64,000 nt of DNA from Ipomoea triloba (Eukaryota > Streptophyta > Magnoliopsida > Solanales > Convolvulaceae), in contig NC_044924.1 in assembly GCF_003576645.1 (NCBI RefSeq), positions 19,935,563-19,999,562 of the forward strand. The letters are read 5' to 3'. The translations under genes were made by a program, and so were the position numbers. A model generated the notes under the pieces. It saw only the letters and a list, made by a program, of their open reading frames with translations. It searched no databases and had not been told where the DNA came from. Positions 1 through 11,239 of this stretch are shown here, one piece after another. Position 1 is the first letter of the stretch, and each line of letters starts with the position of its first letter.

Positions 1-177
1 TATTGGCGTGAGGAGCATACTTGGCAGCAAGGCCACTTCACATCCATCTCCGCAAGACAGGATGTTCACACCGAGGACCTCAACCGCATGAGACAGGCGG
101 TGGAGGAAAATGATAGAAGAATTGCCGCTCTTAAAGCTAGATTCGACAGGCAATTCCATCCCTTCGGTGATGAGTGA
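1..177 (+). CDS. C-terminal end of a retroelement-type ORF (partial)
   Basis: An open frame enters from the left edge and stops at TGA 175-177, giving 58 residues. The last ~35 residues are rich in Glu, Arg, Ala and Leu with heptad-like spacing (for example RRIAALKARFDRQF), which suggests a coiled-coil tail. No catalytic motif is visible. The sequence that follows has repeated AAAGTGTGG motifs of the kind seen in 3' regions of large plant Ty3-gypsy elements, so I infer the last ORF of such an element. It could also be a chance host exon. The start lies outside the window. Confidence 0.45.
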   Translation, partial: YWREEHTWQQGHFTSISARQDVHTEDLNRMRQAVEENDRRIAALKARFDRQFHPFGDE

Positions 178-1971
178 TACCTTCCTTCAATTTTTCTCGG
201 TCCTGACTGATTGACACTTGATTATGAGTTCCTTGACTATTGGTTACTATGGTTGCTAGCCCCATCTGAACATTAGGATCCCTATGCGCGGGGTTCCGAC
301 TTTTATTTCTTTTATCTCTTTACTTTGCTTTATTTATCTTTATCGCTTTATGTTATTTAATTTCCAACTGCTTTACTTTTCTGCATTTCTATTCGGATAT
401 TTCTACTTATTTTTATGCTTTATTATCTAAGTTTTTGTTATTTTTATTGCTTTTATATTTCTATCAGCTTATAATAACTGAATAGTACTCCGAAAACCCT
501 TTTTGTATGTTATGTCTCCATTTCTTATAGAGCATCTATAATGGGAGCAAGCCTATGCTGGAAGCTAAAGTGTGGAAGGAGGGATGCGTACTTGGTTTAT
601 CCTCTTATCCCTTTTCTAATTTTAAGCCCCGTTTTGATCTTTAAAGTGTGGAAATATTTTATTTATAGCTTTGTGTATGAGTATATTAGAGCTTACCATG
701 ATTAATAGGATCGTTTGATGCATACCCTTTATCCCAGAGCAATTTCCAAAGTGTGGAAAGGTATTTTTATTTGTCTATCCTTAGAATCCCTGTTTCGTTC
801 TTTTACCCTGTACGTATAGAAACATCGAGGACGATGTTTACTTTAAAGTGTGGAAAGGACGCACTTCGTGCTTTACATGCTTACATGCTTAGTTTTAGAA
901 GTTGAAGCTCTTGGGAATGATAAGCGGGTGCATTTGCAGTTTTGAAAAGAGAGTTATTATTTGTGTTATCTAGGGAGAATTTTGACTAGATGCCCAAAAA
1001 TTTTTACTCTCGAAATATCTTTGAGGAAATTACTTTTCGCACCCATGAGAGTGTTTAGAGCCAAATAAGTTTATATTCTTGCCTGCTTGCATGATGTTCA
1101 CCTCTTATTTACGTATGACCTTAGTCAAGGATCTCTCGAAGTGGGAGTGTGCACTCTTTAATTTGAGAAAGATAAAACTAGCAAGGCCCGGAATTGAACT
1201 AACTTTGGTAGGGCATGGGGCAAAAGGTGAGCCTAATGGTGAGCTTAATGAGAAAACAAAACCCTTGAACATTAAATAGAAAAAGGCATGAGGGGTTGAC
1301 ACGAGGAGAAGTCGAAAAGGCAAAAGGCCAATCACCAAAGAGTTTAAAATTGAGGGAAGCCAATTCGTTGGGTTGTGTCCAAACCATAGTCTTCGGTAAG
1401 CAAAAAGCTTTATCTGGAGTCGGTTGTTCACATAAAAAGATCCCAAGAATTGAGAAAATAGAGCTGAGGTGAGCCACTTTTCTAGGATTCGAGTACCCAT
1501 TGCACTGACTTTCGAAAAAGCATGGATCTCCATGTGAAGTCGGGTGGCTCGATGACGTTATCCTAGGAAGTGAGAAGAAAGAGGGACCGCGCTAAGCCAA
1601 AAGCGGTGAGTGGTCCATGCCCCTACCCTCATTTACATTTACGTTGGGCTTTGGCGTATAAGGATGGAAAGTTGATTAGCTAGTGCACATCGTTCCCACT
1701 AGTGGGATCGGCTAGAGGCCCTATTTAAATAGAAGGTGAACCAAAACTTTGGAAATGCATACTTGCATATGGTGCGAGAAGTGTGATCCCTTGTTTTATT
1801 TGTTTATCTACGAAAGGTTTTTATTTCCCGAAGATATTTCTTGAGTTGCTGACATCTGACCAAAATCCTTTATAGATAACACAAATGATTTCCCCCGTTT
1901 CAACAGTCTTAGACACCCATTATTTTGACTTGCCAAAAGCTTTATTTTGCATGGGAGAGTATCTCGGAGAC
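178..1971 (+). other. Non-coding 3' region of a probable Ty3-gypsy-type element
   Basis: About 1.8 kb without a convincing gene. AAAGTGTGG recurs near 567, 646, 749 and 845, each followed by purines. The copy near 749 lies in a small palindrome (TTTCCA...TGGAAA). An AT-rich TATTTAAATA near 1720 could be a promoter element. The open frames in 1105-1533 have no family signal. The element's LTR borders were not identified. Confidence 0.4.
820..853 (+). other. Stem-loop (AGGA loop) followed by AAAGTGTGG
   Basis: AAACATCG (820-827), loop AGGA (828-831) and CGATGTTT (832-839) form a perfect 8-bp stem. AAAGTGTGG follows after five bases. The 42-bp repeat at 1992 has the same design with a different stem sequence. 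Confidence 0.6.
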
Positions 1972-1991
1972 TTATATGCTTAGAGATTAAA

Positions 1992-2159
1992 ATGTCTTGC
2001 TTGAGGACAAGCAAGAAACAAAGTGTGGATAAAATGTCTTGCTTGAGGACAAGCAAGAAACAAAGTGTGGAAAAAATGTCTTGCTTGAGGACAAGCAAGA
2101 AACAAAGTGTGGAAAAAATGTCTTGCTTGAGGACAAGCAAGAAACAAAGTGTGGAAAAT
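1992..2159 (+). repeat. Four tandem 42-bp repeats, each a stem-loop plus AAAGTGTGG
   Basis: Units start at 1992, 2034, 2076 and 2118. Each contains CTTGCTTG-AGGA-CAAGCAAG (8-bp stem, AGGA loop), four bases, then AAAGTGTGG. Units are nearly identical; the first ends GGAT rather than GGAA. The second assembly copy (from 3766) has only one unit. The period is a multiple of three, so short open frames result, but no protein is implied. Confidence 0.85.
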
Positions 2160-2442
2160 TTGATAAGACTCCGAGATACCCTTATTTCAGGCACATTTTA
2201 GGGTGTTTTATCTCGTCTATAGCCTCCTTATTTGGTAAATTATGTGCGTAAATGCTTGAAAATCACTAACTGATGCACAAAAGCTACTTTTAGCTTAAAA
2301 GAAGTAAACTCCCGAATGTTTGACACCTCCACGTCCCTCCTTCGAGACCGACACTCGGGGAGTCACAGACTTTCCATTTTATCATACAAATATCTTTTGA
2401 CATTCCACCCTATGCACGCAAGTGTTGTCAGTTGATTGGGTT

Positions 2443-2697
2443 GGCTGTTTGGGTTAGAAGGTATGATTTGTTAATAACATTAGCTGATTGTAAAAAGTTG
2501 GCTGATTGGGTTGGCTGTTAGCTGATAGCTGTTTGGTATAAAAATTTTTTTCTCAAAAAGCTAATTGAAAATGCTACTTTGAGTAGCCTTTTGAATTTTA
2601 GTATTTTAGAGTTACAAAAAGCTTATTAACCAAACAACTAGTAATGATCAAATAAGCCAAAATTGGCTGATAGGCTGATTATTTACCAAACAGAGCC
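2443..2697. mobile_element. MITE-like sequence (GGCTGTTTGG...CCAAACAGAGCC)
   Basis: The ends resemble an imperfect inverted repeat (GGCTGTTTGG on the left, CCAAACAGAGCC on the right). The interior repeats GCTGATTG/GGCTGTTAGCTGATAGCTG, a style common in plant hAT-type MITEs. I could not find a target-site duplication, so the family is a guess. A second copy at 4111-4365 belongs to the assembly duplication. Confidence 0.35.
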
Positions 2698-2739
2698 ATA
2701 ACCTTTCTTCTACATATTCTTCTCCATCTTTCTCATGGT

Positions 2740-2926
2740 CATTGCTACTATACCTTTGTACATGTACTACACCTACAGCATAGTGAATTTTGGCTTGGCT
2801 TAGCCCAAAAAGGCTCGTGATTTTCACCGTTTTGATTTCCACATTAAATATCATTGTGTTTCTTATCCATTATTTATTATTTTCTTTATTTTTTGGGTTT
2901 ATTAATCCAGACCCCCGAGTTAATTA
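2740..2926. repeat. Segment repeated in diverged form at 5850-6035
   Basis: The stretch from ACTATACCTTTGTACAT to the GAGTTAATTA just left of the Harbinger-type MITE recurs at 5850-6035, with scattered substitutions and small indels. It is present a third time near 4408-4594 within the assembly copy. It is non-coding and its origin is unknown. Confidence 0.7.
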
Positions 2927-2927
2927 A

Positions 2928-3624
2928 GGGTGTATTTAGAAACCCGGAAAATGATTTCTGGAAATCATTTTCCGGGTTTCCACTGTTTCGGAAGGAGGAA
3001 AATTTAAAGTCAAAGGAAAATGAAGGGTTAGTCAATGGAAAATCAAGTTGTTTTTCCGGAAAACAACTTCCCCTTTTATTGAGGGGAAGTCATTTTCCGG
3101 ATGTTGCATGCTTTTTCTGAAGCCAAGAGGACATCCTCGTCACTCACTCTCTTCATCTTCTTGCTGCTTCACCCATCCTCGTCTGAAGCCAGAGAACTCA
3201 CTTTCTTCATCTTCTTGCTGCTTCACCTTCTTCAAAATCAACAATTGTGAAGCCAAAAATTAAAAGCTAGAATAGATGCAGAAACATCAGAAAATTTATC
3301 CAAAACCAAAGAAACCAGATCTCTGGTTTCGGACTTACCAGTGCTCACCGGTTTCCAGCGGAAACCAGAGCACTGGTTTCCGCCGGAAACTTGAGCACTG
3401 GTTTGTGCTCTGGTTTCTGAGCTTTATTTTGTTTCCGGCGGAAATCTGGTTTCCGCAGATTTCTGCCGGAAACCAAAGGCTTTATTATTTTTTTTTAATT
3501 TTTTATTTTAATAAATAAGTAACTTTGTTTATTGACACTACACATTTTCTTCTTATTTATATAATTAATTAAATATTATTTTTGTTTATTGAAATAAAAC
3601 TGTTTTTGCTTAATTATATTTAAA

Positions 3625-3657
<33 letters not shown>

Positions 3658-3764
3658 GTTGTTGTTGTTGTTGTTGTTGTTATGTTATATTCTAAATATA
3701 AGAAATTAAAACGGTTAATTATACAATTCTATTCATTTTCCAGAAAATGAACCAAACACACCAA
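2928..3764. mobile_element. Left part of a Harbinger-type MITE, cut by an assembly N
   Basis: Same sequence as the start of the complete copy at 4596-5539. It begins GGGTGTATTTAGAAA after a TAA and ends at the single N of 3765. Confidence 0.6.
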
Positions 3765-3765
3765 N
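3765..3765. other. Single-N assembly join between duplicated blocks
   Basis: The block 1972-3764 is repeated after the N as 3766-5432. The copies appear identical except that the first has three extra 42-bp units (126 bp). Confidence 0.85.
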
Positions 3766-5292
3766 TTATATGCTTAGAGATTAAAATGTCTTGCTTGAGG
3801 ACAAGCAAGAAACAAAGTGTGGAAAATTTGATAAGACTCCGAGATACCCTTATTTCAGGCACATTTTAGGGTGTTTTATCTCGTCTATAGCCTCCTTATT
3901 TGGTAAATTATGTGCGTAAATGCTTGAAAATCACTAACTGATGCACAAAAGCTACTTTTAGCTTAAAAGAAGTAAACTCCCGAATGTTTGACACCTCCAC
4001 GTCCCTCCTTCGAGACCGACACTCGGGGAGTCACAGACTTTCCATTTTATCATACAAATATCTTTTGACATTCCACCCTATGCACGCAAGTGTTGTCAGT
4101 TGATTGGGTTGGCTGTTTGGGTTAGAAGGTATGATTTGTTAATAACATTAGCTGATTGTAAAAAGTTGGCTGATTGGGTTGGCTGTTAGCTGATAGCTGT
4201 TTGGTATAAAAATTTTTTTCTCAAAAAGCTAATTGAAAATGCTACTTTGAGTAGCCTTTTGAATTTTAGTATTTTAGAGTTACAAAAAGCTTATTAACCA
4301 AACAACTAGTAATGATCAAATAAGCCAAAATTGGCTGATAGGCTGATTATTTACCAAACAGAGCCATAACCTTTCTTCTACATATTCTTCTCCATCTTTC
4401 TCATGGTCATTGCTACTATACCTTTGTACATGTACTACACCTACAGCATAGTGAATTTTGGCTTGGCTTAGCCCAAAAAGGCTCGTGATTTTCACCGTTT
4501 TGATTTCCACATTAAATATCATTGTGTTTCTTATCCATTATTTATTATTTTCTTTATTTTTTGGGTTTATTAATCCAGACCCCCGAGTTAATTAAGGGTG
4601 TATTTAGAAACCCGGAAAATGATTTCTGGAAATCATTTTCCGGGTTTCCACTGTTTCGGAAGGAGGAAAATTTAAAGTCAAAGGAAAATGAAGGGTTAGT
4701 CAATGGAAAATCAAGTTGTTTTTCCGGAAAACAACTTCCCCTTTTATTGAGGGGAAGTCATTTTCCGGATGTTGCATGCTTTTTCTGAAGCCAAGAGGAC
4801 ATCCTCGTCACTCACTCTCTTCATCTTCTTGCTGCTTCACCCATCCTCGTCTGAAGCCAGAGAACTCACTTTCTTCATCTTCTTGCTGCTTCACCTTCTT
4901 CAAAATCAACAATTGTGAAGCCAAAAATTAAAAGCTAGAATAGATGCAGAAACATCAGAAAATTTATCCAAAACCAAAGAAACCAGATCTCTGGTTTCGG
5001 ACTTACCAGTGCTCACCGGTTTCCAGCGGAAACCAGAGCACTGGTTTCCGCCGGAAACTTGAGCACTGGTTTGTGCTCTGGTTTCTGAGCTTTATTTTGT
5101 TTCCGGCGGAAATCTGGTTTCCGCAGATTTCTGCCGGAAACCAAAGGCTTTATTATTTTTTTTTAATTTTTTATTTTAATAAATAAGTAACTTTGTTTAT
5201 TGACACTACACATTTTCTTCTTATTTATATAATTAATTAAATATTATTTTTGTTTATTGAAATAAAACTGTTTTTGCTTAATTATATTTAAA

Positions 5293-5325
<33 letters not shown>

Positions 5326-5432
5326 GTTGTTGTTGTTGTTGTTGTTGTTATGTTATATTCTAAATATAAGAAATTAAAACGGTTAATTATACAATTCTAT
5401 TCATTTTCCAGAAAATGAACCAAACACACCAA
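3766..5432. repeat. Second copy of block 1972-3764 (probable assembly duplication)
   Basis: It contains a single 42-bp unit, the MITE-like sequence and the Harbinger-type MITE again. Near-perfect identity and the separating N point to an assembly artefact or two haplotypes joined end to end rather than biology. Confidence 0.8.
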
Positions 5433-5539
5433 CACAGTTTTCAGTTTAACACAACACAACCAAACACAGGAAAGGAAAATGTTTTATGGAAAATGACTCA
5501 TTTTTCCAGAAAACATTTTCATGCTTTCCGAACGGACCC
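4596..5539. mobile_element. PIF/Harbinger (Tourist)-type MITE, 944 bp
   Basis: The left end GGGTGTATTTAGAAA and the right end TTTCCGAACGGACCC are imperfect inverted repeats. TAA lies on both sides (4593-4595 and 5540-5542), matching the TWA target duplication of PIF/Harbinger elements. The interior is rich in inverted motifs (AAACCAG/CTGGTTTCCGG, TTTTCCGGAAAA) and holds an (ATT)n(GTT)n microsatellite near 5290-5348. It has no transposase and would depend on an autonomous relative. Confidence 0.7.
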
Positions 5540-5542
5540 TAA

Positions 5543-6087
5543 ATCTTTCAATGGTGCTCATGTTGAGAGCTGATTAAACACTCAAGTTAATTTGCTCTCC
5601 ATCTCTAATTAATTGCCGTTTATATTCTCTTTTGTCATGAAAGTGCTCCTATTTTCTACAAAACCAACACCTCAACAATGATGAGATCACTCTCAGCTCA
5701 CACTGAATCACTCCCTAGTTACATTACACCGTCTCATTAAACCATCTGCACATCCACCTCGCATGCATGTTAGCCTTACACACCCCCGTAATGATCCCGT
5801 CTCCCTTGTTGGATTTACGCTATGATTCGGGTGCCGAAACTAATGCCATGGCTACTATACCTTTGTACATTTACTACACCTACAACATAGTGAATTTCGG
5901 CTTGGCTTAGCCCAAAAAGGCTCGTGGCCTGGTTTTCACCGTTTTGGTTTCCACGTTAAATATCATTGTGTTTCTTATCCATTTATTATTTTCTTTATTT
6001 ATTGGGGTTATTAATCCGGACCTCCGGGTTAATTAAATCCATCAATATGTATTTGTTACTTAACTATATTATGGTATATATATACAT
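5543..6087. other. Non-coding spacer with the diverged copy of 2740-2926
   Basis: No gene is seen. 5850-6035 repeats the segment that lies left of the Harbinger-type MITE. Confidence 0.6.
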
Positions 6088-6088
6088 A

Positions 6089-6292
6089 CTAGTTTTTCTT
6101 AAGCACGTTGCGCAAAAAATAGGTGCCCAATGTTAATATTTTATATTAAAATTTTAAATTTATTTAGATTTTAGATATTTAAATTATTGTAAATAATAAT
6201 AATAATAATGTGAAATATTTTTTAAATTTTATATTTATATTTTAAGAAATAACTAACATATAACTCCAATATATAATGTGTATATTATTATT

Positions 6293-6323
<31 letters not shown>

Positions 6324-6505
6324 AAGAAAATAAGAAAATATATAGTAGATGCATGTGCATGGTAACAATAGTGGAAAATATAACGGAAGTTATAACGGTA
6401 GGGGTATGCTTGTCTAATATATTGTAAACTATAACTTTTATAGCATAACAGAAAAAACAGACATAAATGAGGGGTATAACCTTCATTCACACTTATTATA
6501 TTTTT
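6089..6505 (-). mobile_element. Short non-autonomous Helitron (minus strand)
   Basis: Read on the minus strand, the 3' end has a GCGCAACGTGC imperfect hairpin near 6102-6112 followed by CTAGT, the Helitron CTRR^T signature. TGCCCAAT lies just inside the hairpin, as in the next element. The 5' end is blurred by the abutting second element. It contains a (TTG)n tract near 6295-6322. Confidence 0.5.
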
Positions 6506-6506
6506 A

Positions 6507-6860
6507 CTAGTCTTTTCTGTGCGCGATGCGCAAAAACGTATGCCCAATATTTATATTTTAAAAAATAACTTACAAATTGTTACTAATTAAAATCTAAATA
6601 AAAAATTATTTATTATATTAATCCAATATATAATGTCTACAAATGTTATTATCATTAAATAATATAAGAAAAGTTATGATAGATGCATGTGCATTGTAAA
6701 GTTAATGGAAAAGATAACGGAAGTTATAACGGTAAGGGTATTTTTGTCCAAAAAATTGTATAGTACAATTCTTATAGCACAATGTACAAAATGATTAGCA
6801 CTAAAGATATGGACATAAATGAGGGATATAACTTTGATTGAGACTTATTATGTTTTTAGA
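6507..6860 (-). mobile_element. Short non-autonomous Helitron (minus strand), 354 bp
   Basis: On the minus strand it begins TCTAAAAACATAATAAG after an A and ends with a TGCGC-ATC-GCGCA hairpin and CTAG followed by T. This fits A^TC...CTRR^T. It shares interior sequence with 6089-6505 (ACGGAAGTTATAACGGTA and ATAAATGAGGG stretches), so the two are relatives lying head to tail. Confidence 0.6.
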
Positions 6861-7871
6861 TTAGAAATGTGTGTGTGTGACTATACGTATATGTATATAT
6901 ATATTACTTATTTTATAAATTGACCGTGTGTAGATATACATACTATAGTATATTATATATTTTAAATACATAATATTATATTATATTAATTATGATTACC
7001 AATCTTGTATTTACGTATGGATATGATTATAATGTTACATAAGTTACAAATTTTTAATTTATTCTAGTTATTATTATATTTAACTTGCAGTTGTCCTGTG
7101 CGATGCACGGAATGAAAATATATCAAGTGATGCACGGGGAAATATTATTGAAAGAAAGATTAAATTATAAATTATTAAAAATCTCTTTGTAAATTACATT
7201 AGTAGTAGAAGTACAATTAATTATTGATTCATCACAAAGTAATATTTTAAGGCAGTCTAGGTGACTTATTCTTGATGCAGCGACATATAATTAACCATGA
7301 ACAAAGACTGATTTTTTTAATTAGTATTGAGAGACTTACCGACCATATGCTTAAGAGATGCAGACCTCTAATATGTTAAATTAATTAATTTAATATTAGT
7401 TTGGGTCTAATTACATTTTTTATTTGTTTTGGCTACCTAATTATAATTTTTAATCAAACTTAAGAGTAAACTTTATAATTTTTAATCTAAATTATATAAA
7501 ATAGAGAACATTAAAGTTTGATTTACTTATCACTGATATATGTTTGCCTAGAAGAATACATAAAAAGATTATATATTCAATAAACTTGGTAAATTTAAAT
7601 TTATTATAAAAATGCAAACTTAGTACAGAACTATTATAACACTGTTTTACTGTATACTACAATTCAAATGTTTCAATATGGAAATATTTCTTTTATATGA
7701 TCTTCTGGAGTATACCAAGAAAGACACTTCATCCTTTTAACTGAAGTGAACTGGTCATATATATCCATCTCACAACAAAATAAACATAAATAGATTTAAA
7801 GATTTGGACTTAATTAAAAGTTAAAACAGGATGTAAACACTGGACATTTCTAAACTGAAGACAATAACTAC
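6791..7871. repeat. First copy of a duplicated AT-rich block
   Basis: The block is repeated at 7991-9071 with no difference I noticed. Between them lie a poly(A) run, a second copy of the last ~90 bases (7900-7989) and a single N at 7990. A hairpin CCTGTGCGATGCACGG (7096-7111) resembles the 3' hairpin of the large Helitron at 28751 in inverted orientation, but no clean CTRR end follows. No coding sequence. Confidence 0.75.
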
Positions 7872-7989
7872 AAAAAAAAAAAAAAAAAAAAAAAAAAAAT
7901 AAACATAAATAGATTTAAAGATTTGACTTAATTAAAAGTTAAAACAGGATGTAAACACTGGACATTTCTAAACTGAAGACAATAACTAC

Positions 7990-7990
7990 N
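7990..7990. other. Single-N assembly join
   Basis: It separates two near-identical ~1.08 kb blocks. The join coincides with a long poly(A) run, which probably caused the misassembly. Confidence 0.8.
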
Positions 7991-9071
7991 ATGATTAGCA
8001 CTAAAGATATGGACATAAATGAGGGATATAACTTTGATTGAGACTTATTATGTTTTTAGATTAGAAATGTGTGTGTGTGACTATACGTATATGTATATAT
8101 ATATTACTTATTTTATAAATTGACCGTGTGTAGATATACATACTATAGTATATTATATATTTTAAATACATAATATTATATTATATTAATTATGATTACC
8201 AATCTTGTATTTACGTATGGATATGATTATAATGTTACATAAGTTACAAATTTTTAATTTATTCTAGTTATTATTATATTTAACTTGCAGTTGTCCTGTG
8301 CGATGCACGGAATGAAAATATATCAAGTGATGCACGGGGAAATATTATTGAAAGAAAGATTAAATTATAAATTATTAAAAATCTCTTTGTAAATTACATT
8401 AGTAGTAGAAGTACAATTAATTATTGATTCATCACAAAGTAATATTTTAAGGCAGTCTAGGTGACTTATTCTTGATGCAGCGACATATAATTAACCATGA
8501 ACAAAGACTGATTTTTTTAATTAGTATTGAGAGACTTACCGACCATATGCTTAAGAGATGCAGACCTCTAATATGTTAAATTAATTAATTTAATATTAGT
8601 TTGGGTCTAATTACATTTTTTATTTGTTTTGGCTACCTAATTATAATTTTTAATCAAACTTAAGAGTAAACTTTATAATTTTTAATCTAAATTATATAAA
8701 ATAGAGAACATTAAAGTTTGATTTACTTATCACTGATATATGTTTGCCTAGAAGAATACATAAAAAGATTATATATTCAATAAACTTGGTAAATTTAAAT
8801 TTATTATAAAAATGCAAACTTAGTACAGAACTATTATAACACTGTTTTACTGTATACTACAATTCAAATGTTTCAATATGGAAATATTTCTTTTATATGA
8901 TCTTCTGGAGTATACCAAGAAAGACACTTCATCCTTTTAACTGAAGTGAACTGGTCATATATATCCATCTCACAACAAAATAAACATAAATAGATTTAAA
9001 GATTTGGACTTAATTAAAAGTTAAAACAGGATGTAAACACTGGACATTTCTAAACTGAAGACAATAACTAC
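7991..9071. repeat. Second copy of block 6791-7871
   Basis: Constant offset of 1200 bases from the first copy. Likely an assembly duplication. Confidence 0.75.
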
Positions 9072-9774
9072 AAAAAAAAAAAAAAAAAAAAAAAAACAAT
9101 TAAATGAATGCTAAATTTGTTTGTCAACAGTGAAGTAGTCTGCACTCAACTTTACAGATATGCGCAGCTTGAAAACATAAAAAAACTTAAAAGGGATACA
9201 CACTACAGATAAAAACATATACATGCAAAACCTATACTTGATAAAAATACACACCACATATTACAAATTTCAAATCCAAAACATGAAATTTAATTTCATT
9301 AATTTACACAACTAATCACTATTGAACTTGATTTTTTTTTTTTGCATAAATAAATATTGTTTGTCAAGATCAATTAAAATATCATAAATTAATATTTACA
9401 AAATACAACATAGATTATAAAATTTAAAAAAAAACATTTAATGTAATATACATTTTGAATTGCAAGTACCATTATTATGAACAACAATATTGGAGATAAC
9501 GAAGGACAAACATCTCGTAGAAATGATTGAGTTTCCAAATGTAATTCATACACATCACAATCTCCAAAACGAACATTGGAATGCTTTGTCATCAATATTT
9601 TCTACATAAATAAAGTATAAATAAAACATATTAAATAATATAATTTAATTAACATATCATTCTTAATTTACATTTCCACTATAAATCAAACAAAAAATAA
9701 CAAAAATCCTAACAAAAATAAATTCAAATCAAAAGTGCTGATATAAAAAAAAAAAGAAAAAAAAACCAATCAGT
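9072..9774. other. AT-rich non-coding stretch
   Basis: Poly(A) followed by AT-rich sequence. I see no gene or repeat border. Confidence 0.5.
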
Positions 9775-10135
9775 ATTTATGGTCCAAAGCCCACTACTAC
9801 AGCCCAAACCCGATCCACAAACCCAACATATATAAGCCACAGAATCTGGATCAAACCCAACCCCTATCCTATTTTCCCGTCGTCTTCTTCGCCTCTCTGC
9901 CCGTAACCCCTTGGCCCTTACTACCTCCCTCTACAGAAATGGAAAGCATGCCAAAATCATCCACCTAAAACCTCTACCTCTCATCCCCAACAGCAAAACT
10001 CCTAATCGTCTACAAATTCCACTTTTGAACAGCGCAAATCGAATAATCAAAATCTGCAAAACATTGTATCTATAACTTCTTCGATTTTCAGATATCACAG
10101 ACGAAGCCTTCGGAGCAAAGATGGTATACTATAAG
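9775..10135 (+). promoter_or_regulatory. Possible host-gene promoter, leader and mini-exon
   Basis: Base composition shifts to CT- and CA-rich sequence typical of plant 5' leaders. TATATAAG near 9828 could be a TATA box. An ATG at 10121 opens a five-codon exon (MVYYK) that ends exactly at a GTAAGG donor (10136). I could not find a following coding exon; candidate segments downstream quickly hit stops. This may be a dead gene start or a leader exon. Confidence 0.3.
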
Positions 10136-10211
10136 GTAAGGTTTATTTCAATTATCAAATTTATAAATTCTTTTAATTTATTAGATACGTCAACCTCTGC
10201 ATGCATTCCCA

Positions 10212-10250
<39 letters not shown>

Positions 10251-10938
10251 TTTGCCAGCTCTGTCAAACTCTCTCCCTTCTTTTCCCTGTCTAAAACCAC
10301 AATTTTGAGCATCAGCTAATCTTCCGGAGGGACGCGGACATCTCAAAAGGTGAGCCCGATCGACCATTTCGAAGATTGTTCAGATCTCTCGTGAATTGAT
10401 TGTTTGTTTCGATTTTATCTTGTTTGGAATGCTGCTGCCTTTTTTGATCCCGTGTCTGTTTGTTGTTAATATCTAGCTAAATTTCTAAATTCATACTCTG
10501 TTTGGGTGTTTAAAATTAGGGTTAACTCTGTGTGTTTGAATTAGGTGTTAGGAGGGGTCTGAAATTTCTGCTCAAGGAAGTAGAATGAGACTTTGCCAAT
10601 GATAGAGAAATACATTCAAACACAAACCATAGGTAATATACGGTTTTTCCTAGCTTTTTTTTTTCATCCTGTACAGAAATTTTTTATATTTTGTGTTTTT
10701 TGTGTGCATGTATAATAACTTTTGGTTCCAATTGGTTGGGATCCACTGGTTTTTCCTTTTCACTTGGTTTGTAATAACTTTTTCTTTCAATTTTAAAAAT
10801 AATTATTGAATAATGAATTGTAAGAATAATTATTTTTACGCAGTTTACAAAAAACAAATGTTTTTCAGAATAATCTCCAAGCCACCAAATCGAAAACCAA
10901 AAAAAAAAACATTGTTAAGAAGAATAATTAGATATTAT

Positions 10939-10971
<33 letters not shown>

Positions 10972-11097
10972 GTATTGATAAAATTATAAATATCTATCAT
11001 TTTATAATTTTTAAAAAAAAAAGAGAGACAAATGAATTGAGAAGATTCATTTCTTCATCTCTCTGTCCCTCTTTACACTCTGTTGATTATTCCATCC
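10136..11097. other. Non-coding, intron-like sequence left of the copia insertion
   Basis: Contains poly(T) at ~10218-10247 and an (ATT)n tract near 10945. An acceptor-like TTTGCCAG near 10258 and a donor-like AAAAG|GTGAGC near 10350 bracket ~90 bases without a useful frame. The left copy of the copia target duplication CATCC is at 11093-11097. Confidence 0.35.
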
Positions 11098-11232
11098 GAT
11101 GAGAACTGAATATTGTATTGATTCAATTGAACAATTACAATGATGAGGAATAGGAGATATATATACAAGGGGAGTCTCAGGTAGAGTAGAATAGCTAGTT
11201 CTAACGTGACTCAAACTCAGAGAGTCCTAATA
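11098..11232 (-). repeat. 3' LTR of the copia element
   Basis: 135 bp. On the minus strand it starts TATTAG and ends CTCATC, so it lacks the standard TG...CA ends. The purine tract next to it fixes the inner border. Confidence 0.8.
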
Positions 11233-11239
11233 CTCCCCT

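Noticed and set aside
1992..2159. Regular 42-bp direct repeats as a CRISPR-like array
   Set aside because: Units are contiguous without unique spacers, contain their own stem-loop, and the context is a plant retroelement.
1808..2194. A 128-residue repetitive protein across the 42-bp array (minus)
   Set aside because: The frame exists only because the period is a multiple of three; the one-unit copy loses it and there is no conserved start.
3048..3263. Small frames in the Harbinger-type MITE (3048-3263, 3276-3518 and their copies)
   Set aside because: Low-complexity frames within a non-coding MITE; no transposase motifs.
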